Notes: generated by a model not told the origin, from the sequence alone. 64,000 nt of DNA from Nocardioides sp. REDSEA-S33_B3 (GCA_001627335.1 LUPK01000013.1:1-64000), one strand, 5' to 3'. Numbered from the stretch's first letter, positions 44,091 to 53,142 are shown. A program made the numbers and translations.

Positions 44091-45085
44091 TGCCGGCCCC
44101 GCTGCCGACCCCTCGGGGCGCGCTCACCGAGGCCCTCAGCGACTGCTTCCGCGGGCGAGGGGTGACCCGCAGCGTGGAGGCCGACTCCCACGACGACGCC
44201 GCGCTGGCGCTGTGGATGCTCTACGAGCTGCACCACCGCGGCTTCGACGAGGTCGACGACGCGCTGGAGTGGGATCCCGCGCTGCTGGCGGTGCGTGCCG
44301 ACCTCGAGCACGACCTGGAGGAGCGCTGGCGCGACCGCGCCCGGCACCTGGCCCAGCCCGCCCAGGACCGGGTGGCCGACGGGGAGGACTTCGCCGAGCT
44401 CTTCTTCGACCTGTGCGCCGCCGACACCGGCGGGGAGTCGCTGGTCCGTTTCGTCCAGCGCGAGGCCGAGGAGGAGCAGGTGCTCGCGCTGCTGCGGCAG
44501 CGCTCGATCTACCACGTGCGCGAGCAGGACTCGGCGATGTGGGCGCTGCCCCGGCTCGACGACGAGACCAAGGCGCATCTCGTCGCGATCGCGGCCGACG
44601 AGTACGGCAACGGCCACCCCGACCACCTGCACGCCGAGCTCTGGCGCCGCGGGATGGCGGCCTGCGGGCTGGACACCGGCTACGCGGCGTACGTCGACGA
44701 GGCGCTGCCGGAGGTCCTGGAGCAGAACAACCTGATGTCGATGCTCGGGCTGCACCGGCGATTGGTGCCCGCAGCGCTGGGTCACCTGGCCGCCTTCGAG
44801 GTCTGCAGCTCGGTGCCGTCGAAGCGGATGGTGCGTGGCCTGGAGCGGCTGGGGATGCCCGAGCCGATGATCGCCTACTACCGCGAGCACATGGTCGCCG
44901 ACGCCGTCCACGAGCAGGTCGCCGTACGCCGGATGCTCGGCGGCTGGGTGGCCCGGGAGCCGCTCGTGGCCGACGACGCGCTCTGGGGTGCGGCGGTCTG
45001 CCTGGCGGCCGAGCAGGAGACCGCGACCGCGGTCCTGTCCTCGGTCCGCGACGGTGCCCAGCTCGAGCACGGAGCCGTGGCATGA
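44090..45085 (+). CDS. iron-containing redox enzyme-family protein
   Basis: 331 residues, all-helical, heme-oxygenase-like (HDO-type) fold. Candidate metal ligands: LYELHHRGFDEVDDALEWDP, FVQREAEEEQVLALL, ADEYGNGHPDHLHAELWRRG, HMVADAVHEQVAVRRMLGG. Related enzymes are diiron oxidases/desaturases; heme is not expected. Forms a coupled operon with the 50-aa protein before and the CDGSH protein after (ATGA). Confidence 0.82.
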   Translation: MPAPLPTPRGALTEALSDCFRGRGVTRSVEADSHDDAALALWMLYELHHRGFDEVDDALEWDPALLAVRADLEHDLEERWRDRARHLAQPAQDRVADGEDFAELFFDLCAADTGGESLVRFVQREAEEEQVLALLRQRSIYHVREQDSAMWALPRLDDETKAHLVAIAADEYGNGHPDHLHAELWRRGMAACGLDTGYAAYVDEALPEVLEQNNLMSMLGLHRRLVPAALGHLAAFEVCSSVPSKRMVRGLERLGMPEPMIAYYREHMVADAVHEQVAVRRMLGGWVAREPLVADDALWGAAVCLAAEQETATAVLSSVRDGAQLEHGAVA

Positions 45086-45333
45086 GCACGGGGGAGACCA
45101 CCACGCGTGAGGTGCTGCTGTGCCCTGACGGCCCGGTGCTGATCCCGGGACCGGTGACCGTCGAGGACGAGCAGGGCGTCAAGCACCACTCCGAGCGACC
45201 GGTGGTGGCGGTGTGCCGCTGCGGCGCCTCGTCGGTGCCGCCGTGGTGCGACGGGTCCCACAAGCAGGTGCGGCGCCGTCCCGCCACCGCGGTGCCGAGC
45301 CCGCGCCACGGGCGCGAGCTCGAGGACTACTGA
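45082..45333 (+). CDS. CDGSH iron-sulfur domain protein
   Basis: 83 residues. The motif CRCGASSVPPWCDGSHK gives the C-x-C-x(n)-C-D-G-x-H set of a 2Fe-2S CDGSH domain. Probably an electron carrier for the upstream diiron-type enzyme, to which it is coupled by ATGA overlap. A bidirectional terminator follows. Confidence 0.9.
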   Translation: MSTGETTTREVLLCPDGPVLIPGPVTVEDEQGVKHHSERPVVAVCRCGASSVPPWCDGSHKQVRRRPATAVPSPRHGRELEDY

Positions 45334-45352
45334 GCTTCCTCCCCAGGAGGAT

Positions 45353-45389
45353 GCGTCGGGCCCCCACCCCCCCGGGGGGGGCCCGACGC
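45353..45389. terminator. bidirectional terminator
   Basis: GCGTCGGGCCCC (45353-45364) pairs with GGGGCCCGACGC (45378-45389), between convergent genes. Confidence 0.75.
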
Positions 45390-45400
45390 GGGGTGCGCCC

Positions 45401-46480
45401 TCAGGCGCTGGTCAGGGTGGGGTAGTCGGTGTAGCCCTCGGCGCCGCCGCCGTAGAACGTGGCCGGGTCCGGCTCGTTGAGGGCCGCGCCGGTGCGCCAC
45501 CGCTCGGCGAGGTCGGGGTTGGCCAGGAACGGGCGACCCACGGCGACCAGGTCGGCGAGGTCGTCGATGAGCAGCTTCTCGACCTCCTCGAAGGTGGTCT
45601 GCTCGGAGAAGCCGGAGTTGAGGATCACCGGGCCGCCGAAGCGGCGGCGCAGGTCCTGCGTCAGCTCCCCGCGCGGGTCGGCCAGCATCGAGAGGTAGGC
45701 CAGGCCGAGGTCGGCGATGCCGTCGACGAGCGCCTCGTAGGTGGCCCGGGTGTCGGCCGGGTCCTCCTCCAGGACGCCCTGGATGTTGTGGGCGGGGCTG
45801 ATCCGGATGCCGACGCGGTCGGCGCCGATGGCCTCCGCGACCGCGCGGGTGACCTCGACACTCAGCCGGGCGCGGGCCTCGGGGGAGCCGCCGTACCTGT
45901 CGGTGCGGGTGTTGCTGACCGGGGACAGGAACTGGTGCAGGAGGTAGCCGTTGGCCGAGTGGATCTCGACACCGTCGACGCCTGCCTCGACCGCGTTGCG
46001 CGCGGCCTGCACGAAGTCCTCGACGATGCCACGGACCTCGTGGGTGCCCAGCGCGCGCGGCTCCGGGTGCGGGACCGGACCGGCGGCCGTGATCATCTCG
46101 CCCGGCGCGGCGATCGCGCTCGGGGCGACGGTCTCGAGACCCGCCTTGTTGTCGGGGTGCGCGACGCGCCCGACGTGCATCAGCTGCACGACGATGCGCC
46201 CGCCCTCGGCGTGCACGGCCTCGGCGGTGCGCCGCCAGCCGGCGACCTGCTCGGGGGAGTGGATGCCCGGGGTCGCGAGGTAGCCCTGTCCGACCGCGCT
46301 GGGCTGGGTGCCCTCGCTGATGATCAGGCCCGCACCGGCGCGCTGGCCGTAGTAGGTGGCGTTGAGCTCGGTCGGCACGGTCTCGGGGGACCGGTTGCGG
46401 GTCAGCGGAGCCATGACGAAGCGCTGCGGGAGCTCCCAGGAGCCGACCCGGACGGACTCGAAGGCAGGTGAGGTGGTCAT
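45401..46480 (-). CDS. alkene reductase (NemA/OYE type)
   Basis: 359 residues, classic OYE: FVMAPLTRNRSPETVPTELN, VVQLMHVGRVAHPDNKAGLE, VDGVEIHSANGYLLHQFLSP, NTRTDRYGGSPEARARLSVE, DLVAVGRPFLANPDLAERW. Reduces enones, nitro-alkenes or nitrate esters with NADPH. ATG at 46480. Full length; its shared terminator with the CDGSH operon lies just downstream. Confidence 0.93.
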   Translation of the reverse strand: MTTSPAFESVRVGSWELPQRFVMAPLTRNRSPETVPTELNATYYGQRAGAGLIISEGTQPSAVGQGYLATPGIHSPEQVAGWRRTAEAVHAEGGRIVVQLMHVGRVAHPDNKAGLETVAPSAIAAPGEMITAAGPVPHPEPRALGTHEVRGIVEDFVQAARNAVEAGVDGVEIHSANGYLLHQFLSPVSNTRTDRYGGSPEARARLSVEVTRAVAEAIGADRVGIRISPAHNIQGVLEEDPADTRATYEALVDGIADLGLAYLSMLADPRGELTQDLRRRFGGPVILNSGFSEQTTFEEVEKLLIDDLADLVAVGRPFLANPDLAERWRTGAALNEPDPATFYGGGAEGYTDYPTLTSA

Positions 46481-46590
46481 GGTCGGGTCAACAGCGGACC
46501 GCGGTCCGTTTCATCCCCGGCAGGAGCGAGGGATGGATCACGACCGCCGTCGCCGGAGGGGTGTGGCCGGTGCTCGAGGAGCAGCCGGCA

Positions 46591-46854
46591 CTACTCGGCG
46601 CGGGCGCGCAGCCAGGAGGTGGTGCCGGCCGGCAGGCCGCGGTTCTTGCCCGGTCCTTCGGAGGGGACCACCAGGAGCGGTGCGTCCTCGGGCAGGCTCC
46701 ACTTCAGGTGGTGGTAGACCTTCGACAGCGTCTCGTCGGCATCGACGAGCAGCACCTGGTCGGCGACCCGGCGCACCTCGTGCCAGGGGCCGGTCGCCTC
46801 GCCCACGAGCTCGTCGTCGAACCCGGCGGGGGACCACGCGACGAAGACGGTCAT
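46591..46854 (-). CDS. 87-aa conserved hypothetical protein
   Basis: Begins MTVFVAWSPAGFDDELVGEA and contains VADQVLLVDADETLSKVYHH and LKWSLPEDAPLLVVP. Soluble alpha/beta, no known domain. The start at 46854 is chosen since the longer frame upstream is repetitive and lacks a ribosome site. Intergenic DNA on both sides. Confidence 0.6.
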   Translation of the reverse strand: MTVFVAWSPAGFDDELVGEATGPWHEVRRVADQVLLVDADETLSKVYHHLKWSLPEDAPLLVVPSEGPGKNRGLPAGTTSWLRARAE

Positions 46855-47012
46855 GGACCGATGCTGGCACGGGTCCACCACCCCGCCGGGTGTCCGGAGG
46901 GGGCGCGGTCGCCGCCCGCCTCGCCCGTTGGTGGACCACCCTGAAGGACCGACTTCGCCGCGGCGCCCGTCCGCAGGGACACCGGCCCGGCCACTCCACC
47001 CCTTCGAGTGAC

Positions 47013-48302
47013 ATGAGAGCGGTCCTCGAAGGATATCCACGGGCTGTGCCACTCCTCTCGGGACCCGAGTCCCCCTCCCACGCCACCCAGGCCCCCCACG
47101 CCACCCAGGCCCCCCAGGCGACCCAGCACCTCCCGGTCCCCCCGCCCCGGGGCTCGTCGTCGGACCCGTCGCCGACCGCCGGGCCGACCGCCGGGCCGAC
47201 CGCCGGGCCGACCGCTGGGCCGACCATCACGGTCGCCTCCGTCCCCTCCGGTCACGTCTACGTCCGCCACCTCGCCCCCGAGGCCCACGGCGCGGTGGTG
47301 CGCCTGCCGGACCCCGACCCGGACACCCCCGACCGCCCTGCGGGCGCCCGCTGGTGGCCGCCGGTGATGCTGCGCCCGGAGTGGGCCCGCACGGCCGACT
47401 TCGACGTCTTCCACGTCCACTTCGGCTTCGACGCCGTCGACCCCGCCGAGCTGACCGAGCTCACCGAGGTCCTGCGGGGCCGCGGCAAGCCGTTCGTGCT
47501 GACCGTGCACGACCTGCGCAACCCCCACCACGAGGACCGTGCCGCCCACGACGCCCAGCTCGACGTGCTGGTGCCGGCCGCGGACGCCGTGGTCACGCTG
47601 ACCTCCGGCGCGGCGGCGGAGATCGCGCGCCGCTGGGGCCGTGAGGCACTCGTGCTGCCCCACCCGCACGTCGTCCCGTTCTCGACCATGGAGGCGGCCC
47701 AGGAGCGCCGGGGCTGGCGCACGGGCGACACGTTCCGCGTGGGTCTGCACGTCAAGAGCCTGCGCGCCTCGATGGACCCGATGGCCCTGCTGCCGACCCT
47801 GGTGGAGACCGTCGCCGCGATCCCGGGCGGGGTGCTGCAGGTCAACGGGCACCGTGACGTCCTCGACCCCGACGGCGCCCGCCGCGACGAGTCGCTGGCG
47901 GCGTACCTCCACGACCAGGCCGACGCCGGACGCCTGGAGCTGCACGTCCACGACTTCCTCGACGACGACGCGCTGTGGGACTACCTGGCGTCGCTGGACG
48001 TCTCGGTGCTGCCCTACCGCTTCGGCACGCACTCCGGGTGGCTCGAGGCCTGCCGCGACCTCGGCACCGCCGTGGTGGCCCCGACCTGCGGCCACTACGC
48101 CGACCAGGGGCCGGTGCTGTCCTACGCCCACGACGAGGCGGGCCTCGACGAGGCGTCGCTGGCGTCGGCGCTGCGCCGCGCCCACGCGGAGCGTCCGGCC
48201 GCAGGGGTCTCGGTCGCCTGGCGACGTGCCCAGCGGGCGGCCGTCGCGTCGGCGCACGAGCAGCTCTACTCCCGGCTCCTGTCAGGACGGGCCGGTTCGT
48301 GA
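47013..48302 (+). CDS. glycosyltransferase-like protein 1
   Basis: About 429 residues from ATG 47013. The first 75 are low complexity with HATQAP and PTAG repeats, so the true start may be later. From about 76 the fold is GT-B/family-4-like: FDVFHVHFGFDAVDPAEL, PFVLTVHDLRNPH, FRVGLHVKSLRASMDPMALL and LDVSVLPYRFGTHSGWLEAC, the last resembling the donor-site motif. Substrate unknown. First gene of a five-gene operon; GTG of the next gene overlaps its stop. Confidence 0.75.
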   Translation: MRAVLEGYPRAVPLLSGPESPSHATQAPHATQAPQATQHLPVPPPRGSSSDPSPTAGPTAGPTAGPTAGPTITVASVPSGHVYVRHLAPEAHGAVVRLPDPDPDTPDRPAGARWWPPVMLRPEWARTADFDVFHVHFGFDAVDPAELTELTEVLRGRGKPFVLTVHDLRNPHHEDRAAHDAQLDVLVPAADAVVTLTSGAAAEIARRWGREALVLPHPHVVPFSTMEAAQERRGWRTGDTFRVGLHVKSLRASMDPMALLPTLVETVAAIPGGVLQVNGHRDVLDPDGARRDESLAAYLHDQADAGRLELHVHDFLDDDALWDYLASLDVSVLPYRFGTHSGWLEACRDLGTAVVAPTCGHYADQGPVLSYAHDEAGLDEASLASALRRAHAERPAAGVSVAWRRAQRAAVASAHEQLYSRLLSGRAGS

Positions 48303-49267
48303 GGGTCTGCCTGGTCGCCTCCAACCGCTACCCGGTCGCGGAGCCGTTCGCCGGCGGTCTCGAGGCGCTGACCCACCACCTCGCCCGCCTGCTCGTCGGG
48401 CGCGGCCACGACGTGACGGTGTACGCCGCCGCCGGCAGCGACCCCGCGCTGCCGGTCCGGGCCCTCACCCCGCCCCGCTTCCGGCCCTCGGCGGTGTCCA
48501 TGCGCGACGTCAACGCCCCCGCCGAGGAGTGGATGGCCGACCACCACGCCTACCTGGACCTGATGCTCGACCTGACCCGCACCGCCGGCGACCGCTTCGA
48601 CGTGGTGCACAACCACTCCCTGCACCACCTGCCGGTCGCCATGGCCGACCTGCTGCCGGTGCCGTTGGTGACGACCCTGCACACCCCGCCGCTGCCGTGG
48701 CTGGAGTCCGCGGTCGCGGTGTCGGGCGGCGCGTCCTCCTTCACCGCCGTCAGTGAGTGCACGGCCCGTGCCTGGGCCGGCACGATCGAGGCCCGCCCGG
48801 TCCTCAACGGGGTCGACACCCGGGCCTGGCGCCCGGGCCCCGGCGGCGGGCCGGTCGTGTGGACCGGTCGGCTCGAGGAGCTGCTCCCGCGGCTGGGCCC
48901 GGACGCCCGGCTGGTCGGCCACCTCGACCACCGCCGCCTCGCCCGGCTGCTCGGCCGGGCGTCGGTCGCGGTGGTGACCCCTGCCTGGGAGGAGCCCTAC
49001 GGACTGGTGGCCGCCGAGGCGATGTCGAGCGGCACCCCGGTGGCCGCGTTCGCCCGCGGTGCGCTGCCCGAGATCGTGGCAGAGGGAACGGGGGTCCTCT
49101 GCGCCCCCGACGACGTCACCGGCCTCGCCGCGGCGATCGAGGAGGCCGCCGGGTGCGACCGGCGGGCCGTGCGCCGGCACGCCGTGCGCCGGCTCTCCGC
49201 CGAGCGGATGGTCGCGGAGTACGAGCAGGTCTACGCCTCGCTCGCCCACGGGGAGGTGGCCGCGTGA
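48299..49267 (+). CDS. family-4 glycosyltransferase
   Basis: 322 residues. RVCLVASNRYPVAEPFAGGL at the N-terminus, FDVVHNHSLHHLP, TTLHTPPLPWLE, then TPAWEEPYGLVAAEAMSSGT with the E-x7-E retaining-GT motif. Shorter than many GT4 enzymes because the linker to the donor domain is reduced. GTG 48299 overlaps the previous stop and its own stop overlaps the next GTG. Confidence 0.87.
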   Translation: MRVCLVASNRYPVAEPFAGGLEALTHHLARLLVGRGHDVTVYAAAGSDPALPVRALTPPRFRPSAVSMRDVNAPAEEWMADHHAYLDLMLDLTRTAGDRFDVVHNHSLHHLPVAMADLLPVPLVTTLHTPPLPWLESAVAVSGGASSFTAVSECTARAWAGTIEARPVLNGVDTRAWRPGPGGGPVVWTGRLEELLPRLGPDARLVGHLDHRRLARLLGRASVAVVTPAWEEPYGLVAAEAMSSGTPVAAFARGALPEIVAEGTGVLCAPDDVTGLAAAIEEAAGCDRRAVRRHAVRRLSAERMVAEYEQVYASLAHGEVAA

Positions 49268-50367
49268 GCGCCTCGCGGGCCGGCCGACCGACCATCGGCT
49301 ACTACGTCCACCACCACGGGCGAGGTCACCTGCACCGTGCCGGTGCGGTGGCCCGGGCGCTGTCCCGCCGCCACGGCTGCACCGTCACCGGCCTCTCCTC
49401 CTTCCCCCACCCCGCGGAGTGGTCGGGGGACTGGGCCGGCGGCTGGCTCGAGCTGGCCCGCGACGACGACCCGCTCCCGCCCCTGCCCACCGCGCACCAC
49501 GACGTCACCGCCGGCGGTCGCCTGCACTGGGTGCCCCGCGACCACGCCGGCCTGCTCCGGCGTACGACCCAGCTCTCGGCGTGGCTCGCGGAGGCCCGGC
49601 CGGCCGCGGTCGTCGTCGACGTCTCCGTCGAGGTCTCGTTGCTGGTGCGGCTGCACGGGGTCCCCGTCGTCGGGGTCGTGCTGCCGGGCGAGCGCACCGA
49701 CTCCCCGCACCGGCTGGCGCTGGACACCGCCGACGCCCTGGTCGGCTGCTGGCCCGACGAAGCGAGCGCCGCCATGCTGCCCGGGCTCCCCGCCGACGTC
49801 CGCGCGCGGGTCCACGGGGTCGGTGGGCTCTCGCGGCACCCGGTCGGCGACGTGCCCCCTCCCGGTCGACGCACGGTCCTCTACCTCGGCGGTGCCGGGG
49901 GCCACGACCTGGGAGACGCCGAGCTCGACGCACGGCTCGCGGCCGCGCAGGAGCAGACGCCCACGTGGACCTGGGAGGTGGCCGACGCGCGTCGCTGGCG
50001 CCCCGACACCCGGACGCTGCTGCACGGGGCCGACGTCGTCGTCACCCACACCGGGCAGAACGCCGTCGCCGAGGTCGCCGCCGCCCGTCGTCCTGCGGTG
50101 CTGGTGCCGCAGCGGCGCCCCCACGACGAGCAGGCAGCCACCGCCCGCGTCCTCGCGACCGCCGGGTGGCCCGCCGTCGTCGAGCCCGTCCTGCCGGCCG
50201 ACGGGTGGGCGGAGCGGCTCGAGCGCTGCGCGGCCCTCGACGCCACGACGTGGGCACGGTGGTGCGACGGCGGTGCCGCCGACCGGTTCGCCGACGTGGT
50301 GGCCGGGGTGGCCGGGGTGGCCGGCGCGGCCGGGGTCGGCTCCGTCCTCGAGCGGAGCGCCTCGTGA
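49264..50367 (+). CDS. MurG/GT-B-like glycosyltransferase
   Basis: 367 residues. TIGYYVHHHGRGHLHRAGAV is the N-terminal Gly-rich loop of MurG/GT28-like enzymes; VLYLGGAGGHDLGDAELDAR and LLHGADVVVTHTGQNAVAEV with AARRPAVLVPQRRPHDEQ form the nucleotide-sugar site. GTG start coupled to the upstream gene. Acts on an unknown acceptor, probably a cell-surface glycan or lipid. Confidence 0.82.
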   Translation: MSASRAGRPTIGYYVHHHGRGHLHRAGAVARALSRRHGCTVTGLSSFPHPAEWSGDWAGGWLELARDDDPLPPLPTAHHDVTAGGRLHWVPRDHAGLLRRTTQLSAWLAEARPAAVVVDVSVEVSLLVRLHGVPVVGVVLPGERTDSPHRLALDTADALVGCWPDEASAAMLPGLPADVRARVHGVGGLSRHPVGDVPPPGRRTVLYLGGAGGHDLGDAELDARLAAAQEQTPTWTWEVADARRWRPDTRTLLHGADVVVTHTGQNAVAEVAAARRPAVLVPQRRPHDEQAATARVLATAGWPAVVEPVLPADGWAERLERCAALDATTWARWCDGGAADRFADVVAGVAGVAGAAGVGSVLERSAS

Positions 50368-51227
50368 GCGGCGTCGCGGTGGTGACCACCGCCCACGGCC
50401 GGCACGACCACCTGCGCCGCCAACGGGTCTCGCTGGCGGCCGGCACGGTCGTGCCGGACGTGCACGTCGTCGTGGCGATGGACGACCCGGCCGTGGCCGG
50501 CGTCGCGGTGGGCGACGGGCCGCCCGTCGAGGTCCTCGCGGTCGGCCGGGACCCGCTCGGGCTGCCGCTCGCCGCGGCCCGCAACCTCGGCATGGCCCAT
50601 GCCGCGCGCGCCGGCTGCGACGTCCTCATCGGCCTCGACGTGGACTGCCTGGCCGGCCCCACCATGGTCGCCGGGTACGCCGCCACCGTCCGCGACGACC
50701 CCGCGACCGTGTGGTCGGGGCCGGTGACCTACCTCCCGCCGCCACCGCCGCGCGGCTACGACCTCGGCACGCTCGCGGCCCTCGACGACCCGCACCCCGC
50801 CCGGCCCGCGCCCGCCCCCGGCGAGCGACGACGCGGTGCGCCCGCCGAGCTGTTCTGGTCGCTGTCCTACGCCGTCGGCTCGGCCACCTGGGAGCGGTGC
50901 GGCGGCTACTGCGAGGAGTACGTCGGCTACGGCGGCGAGGACACTGACCTCGGCCGGTCGCTGCTCGCCCAGGGCATCGGACTGGGCTGGACGGGTGACG
51001 CCCGCGCCTACCACCAGCACCACCCCGTGTCCTCCCCGCCGGTGGAGCACCTGCACGACGTGCTACGCAACGGGCGGCTGTTCCGCGACCGGTGGGGTGA
51101 GTGGCCGATGCGAGGGTGGCTGGAGCAGTTCGAGCGCCGCGGCCTGGTGCGTCGCGACGGCGCGGAGTGGGTACTCGTCGAGGACGGGACAGACCACGAG
51201 GCACGAGGAGCGCGAGCATGGCGATGA
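50364..51227 (+). CDS. family-2-type glycosyltransferase
   Basis: 287 residues. GT-A fold: VVTTAHGRHDHLRRQRVSLA, LPLAAARNLGMAHAARAGCD, VLIGLDVDCLAGPTM (DxD-type metal site) and CGGYCEEYVGYGGEDTDLGR, the ED-rich acceptor motif of galactosyltransferase-like members. GTG coupled to the upstream stop; its end overlaps the methyltransferase by 10 bp. Confidence 0.86.
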   Translation: MSGVAVVTTAHGRHDHLRRQRVSLAAGTVVPDVHVVVAMDDPAVAGVAVGDGPPVEVLAVGRDPLGLPLAAARNLGMAHAARAGCDVLIGLDVDCLAGPTMVAGYAATVRDDPATVWSGPVTYLPPPPPRGYDLGTLAALDDPHPARPAPAPGERRRGAPAELFWSLSYAVGSATWERCGGYCEEYVGYGGEDTDLGRSLLAQGIGLGWTGDARAYHQHHPVSSPPVEHLHDVLRNGRLFRDRWGEWPMRGWLEQFERRGLVRRDGAEWVLVEDGTDHEARGARAWR

Positions 51228-51955
51228 CCGAGCCGACCACGACCGGACTGGCAGCGCCCGCGACCCCCGGGCCCGTGGAGCGGGCCGAGGGACTGGGCGA
51301 GGACGCCCCGGTCCGGCCCCGGACCGCCTTCGTGGGGCGGCTGGAGATCCAGTGGGACCCCCGCATCCTCGAGCCGCGGCCCTGGGTGGCCGAGCAGTCC
51401 CGCTGGGCGGCGCTGCTGCTCACGGACCTGCCGCCCGGGCCGGTGCTGGAGCTGTGCTCGGGGGCGGGTCACATCGGCCTGCTCGCGGTGGCCGGCACCC
51501 GCCGCGAGCTCGTCTGCGTCGACGTCGACCCCGTGGCCTCGCGGTACGCCGCCGACAACGCCCGTCGCAACGGTCTCGCCGACCAGGTGAGCGTCCGCAC
51601 GGAGACGATCGCGGACGCGGCCGAGCACCCGACGGCGTACTCCCTGGTGCTGGCGGACCCGCCGTGGGTCTCCTCGCACGAGGTGACGCGGTTCCCCGAG
51701 GACCCGGTGCGCGCCATCGACGGCGGTGCCGACGGCAGCGCACTGGCGATCGACTGCGTGCGCACCGCGGGCCGGGTGCTGGCGCCGGGCGGGGCGATGG
51801 TGCTGCAGGTGGGGAGCGAGACCCAGCTGGACGGGCCGGTGGCCGCGGCCGGCGCCGAGCACGGTCTGGTCGAGGTGGAGCGTCGTGTCTACGAGCGCGG
51901 GGTGCTGGCGCTGCTGCGCCGGCGCGACGACGGTGGGGGAGTCGTCAGCGGGTGA
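51218..51955 (+). CDS. class I SAM-dependent methyltransferase
   Basis: 245 residues. SAM motif I VLELCSGAGHIGLLAVAG, acidic VCVDVDPVASRYAADNAR, and ADPPWVSS, the NPPY-like motif of PrmC/HemK-type N-methyltransferases. It follows four glycosyltransferases in one coupled operon, so it may methylate the glycan or a protein. ATG 51218. Confidence 0.87.
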   Translation: MAMTEPTTTGLAAPATPGPVERAEGLGEDAPVRPRTAFVGRLEIQWDPRILEPRPWVAEQSRWAALLLTDLPPGPVLELCSGAGHIGLLAVAGTRRELVCVDVDPVASRYAADNARRNGLADQVSVRTETIADAAEHPTAYSLVLADPPWVSSHEVTRFPEDPVRAIDGGADGSALAIDCVRTAGRVLAPGGAMVLQVGSETQLDGPVAAAGAEHGLVEVERRVYERGVLALLRRRDDGGGVVSG

Positions 51956-52118
51956 GCGGGGCCGATGCCACGGCCGAGGCGGCCGGTGCCAGGCCGATGA
52001 CCGGGTTCTCCTCGCGGTCCACGTCGTCACCCTGGACGAGCCCGATCACCACCATGGTGCCGAGCACCAGCACGATGATGGCGATGACGATCGCGGCGAC
52101 GACCTTGGGGCGGTCCAC
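51945..52118 (-). CDS. 57-aa single-pass membrane protein
   Basis: GTG 52118 follows GGAAGGGGA. One transmembrane helix at about 6-29 (VVAAIVIAIIVLVLGTMVVI) then a short acidic, Pro/Ala-rich tail. Its stop overlaps the end of the methyltransferase on the other strand. Function unknown. Confidence 0.65.
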   Translation of the reverse strand: MDRPKVVAAIVIAIIVLVLGTMVVIGLVQGDDVDREENPVIGLAPAASAVASAPLTR

Positions 52119-52247
52119 GGTGTTCCCCTTCCAGGAGCGGATGCGTGGTTCGAGCCTGCCAGCCGAGCGGCGGGACCGTCCCACCCCTGCGGCTTCACTC
52201 GGTCAGGTGGCCCGTCGCGTGCACCGGGCTCGTTACCGTCGGTCGGC

Positions 52248-52916
52248 ATGAGCCCCGACGCCGACCAGCGCGCCACGACCGTCGTCCTCGACATCGACGG
52301 GACCCTCGTCGACTCCGTCTACCTGCACGTCCACGCGTGGGTGCGGGCCTTCCACCAGGTCGGCCTCACCGTGGCCTCCCACCGCATCCACGGCGCGATC
52401 GGCATGGGCGGCGACCGCATCGTGACCCACCTGGCCGGCGAAGCGGCCGAGGGGAGTATCGGCGACGACGTCCGCGCGCGCCACGACGAGCTGTTCGAGT
52501 CGGTCCTCGGGGACGTGCGTCCCACCCGCGGCACCGACGAGCTGCTGCAGGCCCTGCGCGACCGGGGTCTCCGGCTGGTCGTCGCCAGCTCGGCGAACGC
52601 CGAGACGACCGACGCGCTCCTCCAGGCCGCCGGGGCCGCGACCCTGGTGGAGGAGGTCACCACCGGTGACGACGTCGGCCACTCCAAGCCGCACCCCGAG
52701 CCGGTCGAGCAGGTGCTGGAGAAGGCCGGCTCCGGCGCCGCGTTCATGCTCGGCGACGCCCCCTGGGACGGCGAGGCGGCGCGCGAGGTCGGGGTCCGGT
52801 TCGTCGCGGTCCGCACCGGTGGGTTCAGCGACGAGGTGCTGCGCGAGGCGGGCGCCGAGCACGTCTTCGACGACCCCGCCGACCTGCTCGAGCACCTTGA
52901 CGAGGTCCTGGGCTGA
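52248..52916 (+). CDS. HAD-superfamily phosphatase (phosphoglycolate-phosphatase-like)
   Basis: 222 residues. HAD motif I VVLDIDGTLVDSVYLHVHAW, motif II VVASSANAETTD, motif III Lys in DVGHSKPHPEPVEQVL and motif IV AFMLGDAPWDGEAAREVG; cap type C1 between. Substrate not predictable. ATG 52248. Confidence 0.9.
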   Translation: MSPDADQRATTVVLDIDGTLVDSVYLHVHAWVRAFHQVGLTVASHRIHGAIGMGGDRIVTHLAGEAAEGSIGDDVRARHDELFESVLGDVRPTRGTDELLQALRDRGLRLVVASSANAETTDALLQAAGAATLVEEVTTGDDVGHSKPHPEPVEQVLEKAGSGAAFMLGDAPWDGEAAREVGVRFVAVRTGGFSDEVLREAGAEHVFDDPADLLEHLDEVLG

Positions 52917-52970
52917 GGCGTCCCGTGGGCGGTGGTCCCTGAACCAGCTCGGTTGGGGAACCGGTTGTGT

Positions 52971-53122
52971 ACTCACCGCCGTGGGCGGGCGTGCCCGTGA
53001 GCGGTGAGCTCTGAACCGACTCCAGTCGGAACTCGGTTGAGCACTCACCGCCGTGGGCGGGCGTGCCCGTGAGCGGTGAGCTCTGAACCGAATCCGGTGG
53101 GAACTCGGTTGAGCACTCACCG
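52971..53122. repeat. 72-bp intergenic tandem repeat
   Basis: Two nearly identical 72-bp units start at 52971 and 53043 (ACTCACCGCCGTGGGCGG and onward), and a third begins at 53115 and breaks off. Each unit carries GGGCGGGCGTGCCCGTGAGC and GAACTCGGTTGAGC. They lie between convergent genes. Possibly a polymorphic minisatellite or repeated terminator; no coding function. Confidence 0.8.
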
Positions 53123-53142
53123 CTCCCGGCGGCGCCGCGCGC

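Noticed and set aside
46356..47012. Longer N-terminus for the first glycosyltransferase
   Set aside because: It would run antisense through the alkene reductase start and the 87-aa gene, and is Arg/Gly-rich; ATG 47013 or later is more likely.
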